From positions 99,977,992 to 100,041,991 of the forward strand of contig JARYHS010009186.1 of assembly GCA_031002005.1 (NCBI GenBank): DNA of 64,000 nt. The letters run 5' to 3'. Below the pieces are notes generated by a model. The model was not told the DNA's origin. It ran no database searches and saw only the letters and a program-made list of their open reading frames with translations. Source of the stretch: Vandiemenella viatica. Taxonomy: Eukaryota > Arthropoda > Insecta > Orthoptera > Morabidae. Of the stretch, positions 43,726-55,543 are shown piece by piece (the first letter of the stretch is position 1; each line of letters starts with the position of its first letter). The translations under genes and the position numbers were made by a program.

Positions 43726-45999
43726 CTAGACGACCCGTGCGAAAATTTCGCGAATAAAATGCGATGAATAGTGCGGTTGAATGCTTGTAATATAATGAAA
43801 AGTAGAACCTTATTTTTGTAGCAAATATATATATATATATATTTTTTAGTGTAATAGGTACGCATCAAAATACTCGCAACATATTACGAAACAGTTAGGA
43901 AAATTAAAAACACTCTGTATTTATGACAAACTGTCACTGACCTTAACAGAATAAAACCAACCTGATCAAAATGCACACAACATATCAATATCTCTGAAAT
44001 ATTTGTTGCTGTACCAATAAAATGTTTAGATTGGAATTGTACAGTAAAACGACAGTGTTTCGTAACAGAAGAAGAAAAAAATATCCGAAAAGCTACTTAT
44101 TACATAAAAATAGTTTATTGACATCTCTGTGCTGCAATCTAGAGACTTGGCTCTGAACAGTCTCATACGCGCTACAACTTTAAGCACCAAATTTCGAAAA
44201 AATCTTTCTTAATTTATGATTTTACATAGCTTGGTGACCTAAATTTTTAAAATGATCTGTCATTTATCGATTTCGGCTAGGTATCGAAGAAGATAAATGG
44301 CTCGTAATAAAAAAAAAAAAAACACGTTGTATAAATAATATTGATACTTTTTCCCTTTAAGAGTCGAATTCCAAAAAAAATCCTTTTATAAAATGTGGTG
44401 TGACCAAAGCAGCCACCTTGGTCTTTAAAATGATGCCTCATTTATCGATTTCGATTAATTATCAAGCGAGATAAAAAAAAAAGTTTTGAGAAATGATGAT
44501 ATCTTTGCTCCTTAAGGGTTGAATTTGGTCAAAGTTTTTTCTTAAAATATGATATGACCATAGCGGATAATTTAATATTTAAATCGATACCTCATTTATT
44601 GATTTCGGTTAGGTATCAAGGGAAGTAAATAGCTGGTGACAGAAAAATGCATTGTAAAAATTTTAATACTTTTGCCCTCTAGGGGTTAGAATTTTAAAAA
44701 TTTCTTTCTTAAAATGTGGTAATTGAACCAAAGACATTAAGGAGACCTCAATCTTTTAAATGATATCTCATTTATCAATTTTGTTTATTTGCCAAGGGAG
44801 ATAAATGGCTCGAGATACAAAAAACTCATTTTAGAAAAATTGTCATTTTTTCCCTTTAAGGTTCGAAATTTGAAAAATTCCTTTCTTAAAATATGATGTT
44901 ACCATAGCGGAGACCTTATTCTTTAATATGATATAACATTTATCTAAATCCGAATAGATATCAAGGGAGATAAATGGCTCGTGACACAAAAATGCTTTGT
45001 AGAAAAATTTATACTTTTTCCCTTTAAGGGTTGAATTCCAAAAAGTTCTTTCCTAAAATATGATGTCACTAAAGCTGAGACAAAATTCCTCATAATCTTA
45101 CTTGATTTATTGATTTTCCATAGATATCCAAGGAGATAAGTGGCTCGAGACAAAAAAAAACGTATTTTGAAAAATTAACATTTTCGCCCTTTACGGGTCA
45201 AATTACGAAAAATTCCTTTCTTAAAATATAATGTTACCACAGCGGAGACCTTATTCTTTAATATGATACCTCATTTATCTATATCGGTTTGATATTAAGG
45301 GAGATAAATCGCTCGTGACACAAAAATGCGTTATAGAAAAATTTATACTTTTTCCCTTTAAGGGTTGAATTCCAAAAACATTCATTCTTAAAATATGATG
45401 TCGCAAAGCTGAGACATTACTCCTCATAATCAAACTTCATTTATCGATTTTGATTCGATATCCAGGGAGATAAATGGCTCGAGAAACAAAAAACGCATTT
45501 TAGACAATTTGACATTTTTGCCCTTTAGGGGTCGAATTACGAAAAATTCCTTTCTTAAAATATGACGTTACCACGGCGGGGACGTCAGTCTTTAATGTGA
45601 TACCTAATTTATCTATATCGGTTAGATATTAAGGGAGATAAATTGCTTGTGACACAAAAACGCATTGCAAAAATATTGATACTTTTGCTCTTTAAGGGTT
45701 GAATTCCGAAAAATTTCTGTCTTAATATATGACGTCACTAAAGCGGAGATCTTAATCTTTAAAATGATACTTCATTAAACGATTTCAGATAGATATCCAG
45801 GGAGATAAATGACTCGCAACACAGAAAACTGAATTTTAGAAATATTGACATTTTTGCCCTTTAAGGGTCGAATTCTGAAAACTTCATTTCTTAAAATATG
45901 ATGTGACTAAAGTGGAGACCATATGCTTTAAAATGACACCTCATTCATTGATTTCGGTGAAGTATGGATGAAGATACAGGCTTGTGACAAAAAAATACC
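43726..45999. mobile_element. Possible single insertion carrying the 167-bp array
   Basis: A 28-bp direct repeat at 43698-43725 and 46000-46027 (26 of 28 identical, TTATTGCTATT followed by TCTAAGA) brackets the segment. The left inner edge CTAGACGACCCGTGCGAAAA resembles a motif at the start of many arthropod repeats, and the right inner edge is A-rich (GACAAAAAAATACC). This suggests one retroposed or rolling unit with a target duplication. The class is unknown. Confidence 0.45.
44175..45995. repeat. Satellite-like tandem array, about 167-bp monomer, dimeric order
   Basis: The marker AGATAAATGGCTCG (with variants) recurs at 44291, 44469, 44633, 44799, 44968, 45134, 45302, 45468, 45636, 45803 and 45972, a mean spacing near 168. 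From 44799 onward two monomer types alternate: one with GCTCGTGACACAAAAATGC and TTTTTCCCTTTAAGGGTTGA, the other with GCTCGAGA...CGCATTTTAG and TTTTTGCCCTTTAGGGGTCG. Same-type copies are 334-335 bp apart. No coding capacity. Confidence 0.93.
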
Positions 46000-46027
46000 T
46001 TTATTTGTTTATTGCTATTTTCTAAGA

Positions 46028-46564
46028 TAGTTTGCTTAAAATTACAGTCATGAATGGTAACAAAATCAAGTCTCCTCATATTGTTGTTTAAAATATTTAA
46101 GAAAAAGAATTAAAGTTGATGGCCTGTAAATTTTAAGCATCGAATTTTGAGAATATCATTGGTGTATGTGAATATCAGGAAGTTAGACCAATTAATAATT
46201 ACTCTCAATGGGCCTTTGAGAGGACTACCTTTAATATGACATATAATGGAAAAAAACCATCAGAATGGAGTGAATGATAAAAGTATTATATTGGTGGATC
46301 TACAATATTGTAGTAGTGTTTCTTATCTGATTTATAAATAAGTTGTTCATTACTGTGAATAATTGATTCTGTTCCAAATAGTTTGGTTGATGATTTTCAT
46401 CACTTTCAATTAAATTTTATGGATGAAATCCAAAATTTTTAACTATAATGAAAAACTATTCCCAGACACTGATTTTGTCTGTGATGGGAAAGATAAGTAT
46501 TTTTAGTATAATCAATCTATAGTATTCTGAGGAACTTTTTGTGGATATAGCATGTTACATGAAG

Positions 46565-46595
<31 letters not shown>

Positions 46596-46901
46596 ACAAC
46601 AATTTTTTCTTTTTACTTCCATGAATTTCTCTCTCTCTCTCTCTCTTAAATTATGTTTTTGGTTTTTTTGGGAGCTGTATTACTGCTATAAAAGTCTGGT
46701 AAGTTAATCACAATGTTTAGTGTAGAAAACAAATAGACAAGAAGTTATAGAAAAATTTGATTTAATTCTACAACAATTGCAGTTTGCAGAAATAAAAAAT
46801 GGTGTTTTTTTTCTTCAAACTTTTGTATATTTAATATCCTTCTTCTTTACTAAATTAAATAAAATGCAATTTTTAAACTAAGTAGATACATTTCAGTAAT
46901 A
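46028..46901. other. Intron sequence with simple repeats
   Basis: AT repeat at about 46565-46593 and CT repeat at about 46629-46646. No other structure seen. Confidence 0.6.
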
Positions 46902-48948
46902 CAGTAATACCCCGCTTTACACGACCCCATTATGCGCGTTATTTTGTTTTGGTGCGAATTTCAAATTTCGCGTTAAAATGCCTCGTATTACGCGAATTGC
47001 TTACTTAAGAATATGTATGTACATAATGTAGTCATTGGCTTCTCTTTGATTGCGGGAGCCTTCTGATGGAATAACTGGGGATTCTCCGTCCTACGATTTT
47101 GTCCCTGGTTTGTTTCGTTTGTTCCATATGTTTATCTCGGCTTGCAGTTGTGTTTTACCGTTTGGTGAAGATACATAACTTAACACTAAGTTAAAAATGC
47201 CGCCTATGAAGAAAAAAGAGTGTAAAGGCATAATTTTGAAATTGAAAATGAAGGTGATAAGAAGAATGGAAAATGAAGGCAAAGCAAGATTTTGATCTGT
47301 CAGAATCGACTGTGAGAACGATTTTTAAAAATCGGGAAAAAATAAAACTTTCCAGCGAAAGTTCAACACCTATAAATGCAACAAAACTTTCTCGTTCGAG
47401 ATCTTCTATCCTAGAAAGAATGGAGAAGTTGCTAGCAGTCTGGATCGAAGATTTAAATAAGAAGAACACACCACTGAGTCAAGATCTCATATGCACAAGA
47501 GCAAAATCTTTGTATGAGATGTTAAAGACAGAAGAAGGTGAAGGGAGTTCCACCCTGATTTTTGCTGCCAGCAGAGGCTGGTTTCATCGGTTCAAGCAGC
47601 GTTCCAGTCTTCACAATATCCAGATAACAGGTGAGGCCGCCAGCATGGACACTAAAGCTGCAGCTGAGTTTCCAGACAAGTTTCAAGATTTCGTAGCACT
47701 AGAAAAAATTCCTGCTTGTCTCATCTTCAATGTTGTTGTTGAGACTGGGCTTTACTGGGAAAAAAATGCCATCTCGAACATTCATTTTTAAAGAAGAACA
47801 TCAAGCCAGCGGTTTCAAAGCTGCAAAAGATCGACTAACAGTTCTGCTGGGTGGTAATGCCACTGGTGATTTCAAACTGAAACCTTTACTGGTTTACCAT
47901 TCAGAAACACCCCGTGTAATGCGAGGTACAGACAAGACAACCCTACCAGTCGTGTGACGGTCCAATAGAAAGGCGTGGGTTACACGGGAAGTTTTTCAAG
48001 ATTGGTATTCTAATACTTTTTGCCCATCAGTCAAATCCTATTGTGACAGAAATGGGCTTGAACGTAAAGTTATATTACTCGTAGACAGTGCCCAATGACA
48101 TCCAACTTCACTTGATACGCCGAGAGACTTAAAAGTGTACGTGAAGTTCCTTCCACCAAACGCTACGTCAGTATTACAACCTATGGACCAGGGAGCAATA
48201 GCAATCTTCAAAGCTTATTACCATCGCCGCACTTTTATCCAACTAATTCAAGAAACTGATGGGGAAGGAAGACAGTCTATGCGAGAGTGATGGAAGTCAT
48301 ACAACATCATGAAGGCTATTCACAACATAAACGAGTCTTGGAACGAAGTTAAAAAGAGTTGTATGAACGGGGTGTGGCGTAATCTTTGGCCAGATGTAGT
48401 GGAACCACCTAGAAGAATTGTGCAAATGCACAGACAAGTGCTTGAAGCCAATGCTACAATGATTGATGGGCCTGAACTTGAAGATTTCGCGGTAGAAGAT
48501 CTTGAAGAACTTGTAGCAACTGACGACGAACCTCTCAGCAATGAAGATCTGATTGAGTTACAGAAAAATGCCATAAACGATGAGGAAGAACAAGTAGAAG
48601 AGAGAGTTTATCTTCAAGCGGAATACAAAATGCTCTTTCAAAAAAAAAATTCAGGTTTGGACATATTGCAGAGCATAGATAGTGATGATGACCGTGTGTC
48701 AAACAATTGAAAACAGTGTTGTGTGTTATGAACATATTTTACAAGAACGTAAAAGAAACACTACCCAAAAGACAATACATGTATTTTTCCGTTAAAAAAA
48801 AAATCTTATACTGCATAAAGTGTTCTTAGAATTAAAGTGATTGATTCAAATTATTTGTATATTTTTTTTGTAAACCCCGATATACGCGAATTTCACTTAA
48901 CGCAATTTTTTGCGGAACGTATCCCTCGCGTAAAGCGTGGTATTGCTG
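46902..48948 (+). mobile_element. Tigger/pogo DNA transposon, decayed, in intron
   Basis: Ends CAGTAATACCCCGCTTTACA (left) and CAGCAATACCACGCTTTACG (reverse complement of right) are inverted repeats of about 24 bp, each flanked by TA, the target duplication of this superfamily. Length is 2,047 bp, usual for Tigger. Subterminal CGCG-rich segments (ATTACGCGAATT, TACGCGAATTTC) also mirror. It has the same orientation as the host gene. Confidence 0.93.
47198..48709 (+). pseudogene. Tigger transposase (CENP-B/jerky-like), inactivated
   Basis: From ATG 47198: a CENP-B-type N-terminus (KMKVIRRMENEGKA) is interrupted by a shift near 47283 and followed by LSESTVRTIFKNREKI, the second DNA-binding domain (SQDLICTRAKSLYE; GWFHRFKQRSSLHN; TGEAASMDTKAA), then the DDE domain. 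The first catalytic block reads NVVVETGLYW where N-V-D-E-T-G is expected, so the aspartate is lost. After another shift come KLKPLLVYHSETPRVM, a VDSAQ second-aspartate block near 48087, and PPNATSVLQPMDQGAI near 48155-48200 with the third aspartate kept. A stop near 47955 and one near 48287 also break it. The C-terminal acidic part is open (48309-48709). Confidence 0.9.
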
Positions 48949-49127
48949 TAATTGTCTTATTCATAAATTAATGTGCATAGCACTTCTTAATGGTACCCTA
49001 ATTTTCTTAAGCATCTCCCCACTAATTAGCACAGATAAAACTGGAGCTTACCATTATTGGTATGTTCTATTATAATAATCAGATAAAATTATTCTTGTGT
49101 TTTAAACAAATCACTATTAACTTTTAG

Positions 49128-49304
49128 GTGCTTCCAAACTTGATGAAAACTATTGCTCCTGCATTTGCTCTGCCACTGTGCAGTTTTAAAGTTGAAAGAG
49201 CAAGAGAATCAACAGCAAGAGTTACAGTGTGGAGAGAGTTTGGAATTAAACGCAGTTACACTATGGAGACCAGTTATTGTGGATGTGATCAGGGAACATA
49301 CATG
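49128..49304 (+). CDS. AGTPBP1: CCP1/Nna1 exon with catalytic glutamate
   Basis: 59 codons, phase 0, between CTTTTAG (acceptor) and ATG|GTAATT (donor). It encodes [20 protein letters not shown], then [20 protein letters not shown] and [23 protein letters not shown] carries the glutamate that acts as general base in M14 carboxypeptidases, and SYTMExSxCGCDQG is a signature of the cytosolic subfamily. All key residues are intact, which argues the gene is functional. A LINE 3' fragment begins only a few bases after the donor. Confidence 0.96.
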
Positions 49305-49311
49305 GTAATTT

Positions 49312-49650
49312 TTTTAAATTTAATTTTTTTTTAATTTAATTGCAATGGAGCACAGGCTCCGGTGGAAATTTCCCTACACCCCCATCTTCCCCTATCGTGC
49401 ACCCACCTACATTTGCTCTCTACAAATTTTATGTTTAAATTCTTTCAACGTTTTTGGTAAATTATTCATCATTTCTCTTGGTAACTCATTCCAATCCCTG
49501 ACACCCTTACCTAAAAAATAGAATCTTCCCACACCCTTCTGCCTGAAATCGAGTGCCAGCTTGTGTCATGGTCATCTTTTCCCTTCCATGCACTACTTTT
49601 AATACCTACTCTAATATCTTTCCATGCCTCATCGCCAGTATTGTTCCTAA
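49312..49650 (-). mobile_element. LINE (family 1) 3' fragment abutting a splice donor
   Basis: Matches the - strand of 27840-28140 including ATTGCAATGGAGCACAGGCT and the coding end; the (TTAAA)n tail lies at 49312-49342, directly after the GTAATT donor of the exon ending at 49304. Similarity stops near 49650. Confidence 0.9.
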
Positions 49651-52600
49651 TTGTTTTGTTTTTCATAGTGACTTACTTGCTGGGAGAGGACTCTACCATT
49701 TGTGCAAGAACTTCCAGCCTGTATTTTTACTGGATAAGTTTTTACATGCAAATATAAAATTAAAAGGAAAATAGTTACAGGATCTCAAAAATGTCATTGT
49801 CTATTTGTGAATCATGTAAGCTGTGGTCTGCATGTTAGGTTTGTTTGATGTGTCTAATTGTTGAAATAGAAAGGAACACAACAACATATAGGTGGTAACA
49901 GAAAACTGCTTATAAACCATAACCATAACAGCCAGTATGCTAGGACTTAGGTTTGAACCTGGGCCTATTGCACCTTTCTTTGTTTGTTAGGTGACATTTT
50001 TAAAAGAAGAGACAAGACTATGCATATTTCGCTTACTCTATTACTCTATTAAAATGTAATCTTATGTGCTCCTTAAAAAGTGAATTATGTCTATTCTGAT
50101 CTTGCAAAATGCAACCTATCCATTTTGGAACTGATGAAATTTCTGTGTTCCCTACTTAGCTGCTTCTTTCTAAACTCCTTTGGTTTATTGCTCAGCCTCT
50201 AATCTGTATTCTGTTCTTATAGGTTACATGTTCCATTAATTTTGTCAAAATATGCCCAGCAGCTTTTCTTAAACATTTCTCAGAATTTATTGTTTTCAAA
50301 TCTAATTTGAAACATAAAGCATTCATTGAGTACCTCAACTGATAATGTCATTAGTTCTAATGTGGTCTGTAGTAGCTAATTTTTCACTCGACTAATTGAT
50401 ACAGCTTTCAATATTGGTTAAACAAAGATTTTTTATGTTACATATTTTCACTGGTAAACCATTTATGTAGTTATGACATCGATTAAAATAATTGACTGAG
50501 AAAAGTAGTAAACTGAAAGAGAATTTTAACACCAATCTGTTTTGTCGTCATTAACAACAATGGAGTGAATACCGTAGTGCAAATTTCATACCTACATTAG
50601 CTTCATGTGCATTTCTACTTTAAAATCTTTCACTGCTAATGGTTATACTGTTCAACATCACCTTTTATAAATTGTTTGAGTCCCCAAATTCCTCACCTAC
50701 AAGTAACTCTGTTACACCTGAAATACAGTGTTAATTTAATGGTCCTCTCCTCATTTATACACAAGACCCTTATATTTTCACTCTTTATTCACCAGATCTT
50801 GCACCAATCTATGCTTTGTAACCACCACCAACCATTTTTAACCATCCCCTTTCATTCAATGATGTCTAGCCTAGATCCTTTATCAAATATTTTGTGTAGT
50901 AAATCTATAGTCAAAGCAATCTACCCATATTTGCACCTCTTCTAACTAGTCTATTTGATACACAAAATATAACTCCCCTACCTAGGTCGAACCTTGTTTT
51001 CATGTCCAGTTTACTTACTTCTCCCCTCATTACCTTCTCTGATACAATATTTAAATATTTTTAAATATTATTTCTTGAGCAAAAATGGTATAAAACTGTA
51101 TCACTTTTCAACATTATGTCCTCTATACTTAAAGCAAGTTCTCCAGTGCTTACAAACTGTTTGAATTCCTGTAAAGAAGTAATAATTTTCATGGTACACA
51201 ACATTGGTGTCCTTTATCAGATTGGAATGTCTTTAATCCTGTTGTTGCCTCGAGTTATCAGATTGGAATGTCATTCATCCTGTTGTTGCTTTGAGTATTG
51301 CAAACATATGAAAATCATTTATAGCAGGTCTTGTTAATTTGCAAGATAAGGAAGAAACTCAAAATGTAAGCCTATGATTATCACACTTGTTGTACAGGCT
51401 ATATGGGGCTTGTATTGTCACTAGTGCACTTTAGACAGCATTCCATGTCGGTTTAAGTTAATTCTAATCTGATGATGATTTTTAGGGTATCTATTGCAGT
51501 GATAATAATTGCCCCTCTATTTGTGTAATGCTGCAAGATAGTAGCTTTTTCATCCCCAAAATGAGTGAGCAAAATGACCTTCTCTAAGAAGGTTCTGTTC
51601 AAAATGTCTTTGCTTTTTAGGTTGTTAAACTATTTATTGACATTTAATGGAATTTAATCTCTCTTCTGTCACATGTTGATGTGTTAAACTATTTTGGGAA
51701 CTCTTCATCAGTTTCAGCATGAATCACCTATGTTAAACCACTGCACAACTCAAGTCTGTGGTTGCCTAATTAAAGCAGTTTGTGGTGCTTGCTGCATGAT
51801 ATAAAAGCTTTAGTTTAATTGAGATTCCTTTCCCTACACCACAGAGCTCATTAATACCCTACTTAATAGATTTATTTACGTGCCACCGTGGAGCTATTCA
51901 CTTCTATATTATTTACATACAGCTCTTTTACAGACTGTTGTAGATCTGCAGTGTTAGATTGCCTCACAATCTCCTCATTGTTCTTGAATGCCTTTACTGC
52001 TTGTGACACCAAATTTCTTCCTTTACAATAACAAACAAAACCCCTCTTTCTCTAAAAGGTGGATCTGCTTCCAAGCACTCAAAATGCATCACTTCTGTAT
52101 GAAGAAGTGGAGCTCAGAAGGCCTGCAGCTCTCAACAGATGATTTTAACCTTCTATTATAAACAATGTGAATAAGATTCAAAACTAAGTATTTATCTATC
52201 TCCCAAATCTGTTTTTATTCTGTTATCTCTCTTATTCTAGATTTTTGTGTTCTTTTACCTCATTAAAAATTGTATTTATAATTTATTTAATTGGTCAAAA
52301 TTATGTTTAGGACATCCTTGCCGATGCTGACTTCCCCCTTGGCTATCTTGTATTTGGCTTCCTCTGAGAATATCTTTTTACATCACAAAAATTGAAATAA
52401 CTTTTAAAATAAATTTTTCCAAGCATTAAAAATATGTATAAAAATGATCGTTGTGGTGAGTTATCTTAGTAACACTTGAAAAACAACTTTATCTAAATCT
52501 TACATCTTTTATGAAACTGATTTTAAAGTAAGCTACAGGATGCTTTACTGTACAGTAAGTGTTAATAAAAGTTGTTTACTGTCTAGGTATCCATTATAGA

Positions 52601-52724
52601 CCCTCTTTCTGAATAGTTTTGGCAAGGTTATAGATATATGTCATATTTCCACTGTGCTGCACTGTGTACATTTTGATATCTTAGATAGCCTTTAGCTTTA
52701 GAAAAAAACCTTATCCTTTTCTAG
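49651..52724. other. Intron sequence, no other gene
   Basis: AT-rich intron between 49304 and 52725. A 41-bp tandem duplication is at 51214-51295. No other element ends or coding were recognised. Confidence 0.55.
51214..51295. repeat. 41-bp tandem duplication
   Basis: Two adjacent 41-bp copies (51214-51254, 51255-51295) beginning TTATCAGATTGGAATGTC differ at only a few positions. Confidence 0.85.
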
Positions 52725-52849
52725 GGTTATCACCTAGATACTGTACATTTAAAAGAAGTGGGGGCTAACTTCTGTGAAGCACTTGCTGCTCTCAAGGAAG
52801 AAACTCAGTGGCAGTCTGATATTCTTGAATCTAGCCAAGACTCAGCAAG
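52725..52849 (+). CDS. AGTPBP1: CCP1/Nna1 exon, end of catalytic domain
   Basis: 125 nt between TTTTCTAG (acceptor) and AAG|GTATGT (donor). It encodes GYHLDTVHLKEVGANFCEAL followed by AALKEETQW and QSDILESSQDSA plus two bases. The LxxVGxxFCxAL helix is the C-terminal helix of the catalytic domain of cytosolic carboxypeptidases. It ends in phase 2; the first base of the exon at 60120 completes an arginine codon. Reading through the donor gives a stop within three codons, supporting the splice. Confidence 0.9.
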
Positions 52850-53809
52850 GTATGTATGATATTAGCTTTAACATAATTATTCTATATTGGAAAGGGAGGC
52901 AATTGTTATCTTATGCTTTTGCAGAAATTGTAAGTATATATTTTCTGAATTTTTTGTGTATTTCAGATAGTCATATTCTGTAGTTGAATAAGTTCCATTA
53001 TTTCATAGATTTTTGAACTCTTTTGTGTATTTTGAATTACATCTAGTGAAGTAGAAACAGTATTGTCTTCTTCTGTTATTTTTTTAGTTTCCTCTTTAGT
53101 ACCAGTTGATATTAAATGCACATTTTTTTAATCTTATGCTAATTTGTCTAGCTGAACTTATCTAAACTTTCCAGGTTTCAAAACTACTACTTTCTTTTTT
53201 TGTTACTTAATTTTTTAATTCTAATTCAATCTTAAAATCAAGGTTTCTTTTATCTGATTATATTATTGGAGTATTTTATGTTAATATAAAGGGAATATGC
53301 AAAAAAAAAAAAATCTGTATCGTGGTCACTAAGAATTTATGTGGACTATCAGTATGCTGTAGCTACTGCTGTAGCTATACTTTGTGGTAGCAAGCATAAT
53401 AAAAGAAGGTGGGTGGAGAAATGGTATAAGAAATGACAAAATTTCACATCTGAAAACTTAATGATGCAATTGGAACTGAACAATATGAATAATTTTATTC
53501 ATTCTGTAATATGAGCTTTTTCAAATTTTAACACACCATAACTGAACTTAAATGGGGGGGGGGGGGGATAAACAAAACAAATATTTGGAAACAAGGTACT
53601 GGTTAGTCTCTCATAATAAATCGACTAAAACTGTGCAATTTTAACCACAAATGGCAAAATATTATTCAGTCTGTTCAAAATATTTTAATACTATTTTGAT
53701 TCACTCAATAATATTGTACAACGTCTCATTTTAACCAACACAGTGTATTACATACATTTTTGTATCTGAGGTTCCACCAGTGGAGTATTATTATTATTAT
53801 TATTATTAT
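52850..53809. other. Intron sequence with simple repeats
   Basis: Contains a G run at about 53556-53568 and an ATT repeat at about 53787-53812. Nothing coding. Confidence 0.55.
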
Positions 53810-53985
53810 TTTGGCTTTAACCCTCCTTGATGTTGAAGACATTAGAGGTGGGACGAGGAGCAAGGAACTGGAAGGAATTTGGCTATAGCATTTTGAAAAA
53901 TATTCTGGCATTCACCTGAAATGATTTGGGGAAGCCATAGATTTTCCAGACAGGGATTCAAACCCACATCCTTCTAAGTATTTTG
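53810..53985 (-). mobile_element. tRNA-SINE (family A), diverged partial copy
   Basis: On the - strand: GGGTTTGAATCCCTGTCTGG (B box) then the family core with TTCCCCAAATCATTTCAGGT and TTCCAGTTCCTTGC, ending CTCTAATGTCTTCAACATC. The A-box half seems lost or diverged. Matches 18735-18890. Confidence 0.78.
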
Positions 53986-54249
53986 TTATGTTGGAATGAA
54001 AGTCAATAGTGGTGCTGCTGAAGATTGGCAGCTGTGAGAGTCATCCACACAAGCATTATTATGCAGTAGCAGTAGGAGTATATTAGGCATTACAGCAAAA
54101 GACATATGCATCGGGTGCAATTGTGGTAGATTGTTTGGAGTGCCTGCTATAGAATCATTTTGACCCTGTGTATTTAATAGTTTATTACCACTCAGTAAGC
54201 TTCTGTGAATGCAATGAAATATTAATTTCTGTTTGAGAAGTGAATAAAA

Positions 54250-54760
54250 GTGGTATGCAGTGCACAGTATTGTCAGTGAAGTACTGGACCGGACTGCGTA
54301 TTTCTGGTATTCTATAATTAGAGAGTCACTGGAGATTAGATTGAGCACCAACATCAACAGAGATGGTGGTCTCTTCTTGAACGAAGCATGGAAGCCTGTC
54401 ATCCAAGATCTGCAACAGGATGATAAACGTGCAAACTGGAAGAGAGCTGATTCACAGCCATCTGTTATGGGCATCGTATGAGACCCAGACTATGCAGCAG
54501 CCGATGGGAGAGCAGCAGAAAGCAGCTTTGTAGTGGCCCTCATATGCGTCCACTGACCGCACAATATTTATACGAGCCAGAATTGTGAGGCATACATAGT
54601 CTGTGACATATCATCACAGTAGCAACTCTTTCAGTTCACCTGATGAAGATAGGGGACGAAACTGTCAGAACGTCTTGTATGGCAGAAGAACTTATCCAGC
54701 AGAACACACAGGAAGAATTTTTACCAGCAGTACGCCGGAAATGAATCAATTCTTACAAAC
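54250..54760 (+). mobile_element. Probable Penelope-like element 3' end, decayed
   Basis: The + strand encodes RTAYFWYSIIRESLEIRL, NINRDGGLFLNEAWKPVI near 54280-54405, a tail block that follows the GIY-YIG domain in many Penelope-like proteins. About 240 bp downstream, 54642-54680 has CTGATGAAGATAGG...GACGAAACTGTC, reminiscent of hammerhead core elements, with GTTC/GAAC arms around it. The body RT is absent. Assignment is by residue pattern only. Confidence 0.5.
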
Positions 54761-55505
54761 ATTACATTGTTTAAAGCCAACAAAATTACCCTGGAAAGGT
54801 TATTGTAAGTGCAAGAATTAAAATGTTAATTTTATATGAATTTAAAGAATTTCATTTTGAAAATTTGTTAAAGATTAGTCAATTCATATTCTTCCTAGAG
54901 AAGTAAAGAAGTTTTAACCATCAACTGCTAGAAGCAAGTCCATAGTTTTTTATCACTAGTCATTATTAGCACAGAATTATTTTGATTTATTGTTATTTTT
55001 CGTATCATTATAATTTCAGTATCCAAAACATTATTTCATGTGAAATTTACATTGATTGTTTTTCAAAACATTTCATAGAAATAGTTTTTCAATTTTCCTT
55101 CAACTAAAAATGTGTTGCCTCTTTCAAATCAGTTTCAATTGCCATGAGGATTCATAACTGTCTTATGATACAAACTGTGAGTACTATCGTGTTTGTTTTT
55201 GCCATCTGATATACATGTTATCTCTGTTGGTAGCACTGCTCGTATCATCCTCTCACACAGCTCTCATTCTGTAACAAGTCCCCACAACAGGGGTGACAAG
55301 ACAGTCTAAAGGCAAGTATTGCATGATGAAGTGGCATGCTGTTATTGCACTTACAGAACTGTACTCACAAAATTAAGATTTATATCCCATACCTTGTTTT
55401 TAGTAGAATGGTTGCTGAATGCAGTTTACTTTATTTCTGCAGCACATTTAAGAAATGAAATGGTTACATCTTTTACATCTATCTATTGAGAAGGTACATA
55501 ATAAT

Positions 55506-55543
<38 letters not shown>

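Noticed and set aside
43845..43862. Short AT repeats and other microsatellites as regulatory sites
   Set aside because: Simple repeats without any specific motif; noted only where they help describe an interval.
44175..45995. CRISPR-like or gene-cluster interpretation of the regular 167-bp repeat
   Set aside because: The whole monomer repeats, with no unique spacers and no open frame; it is a satellite.
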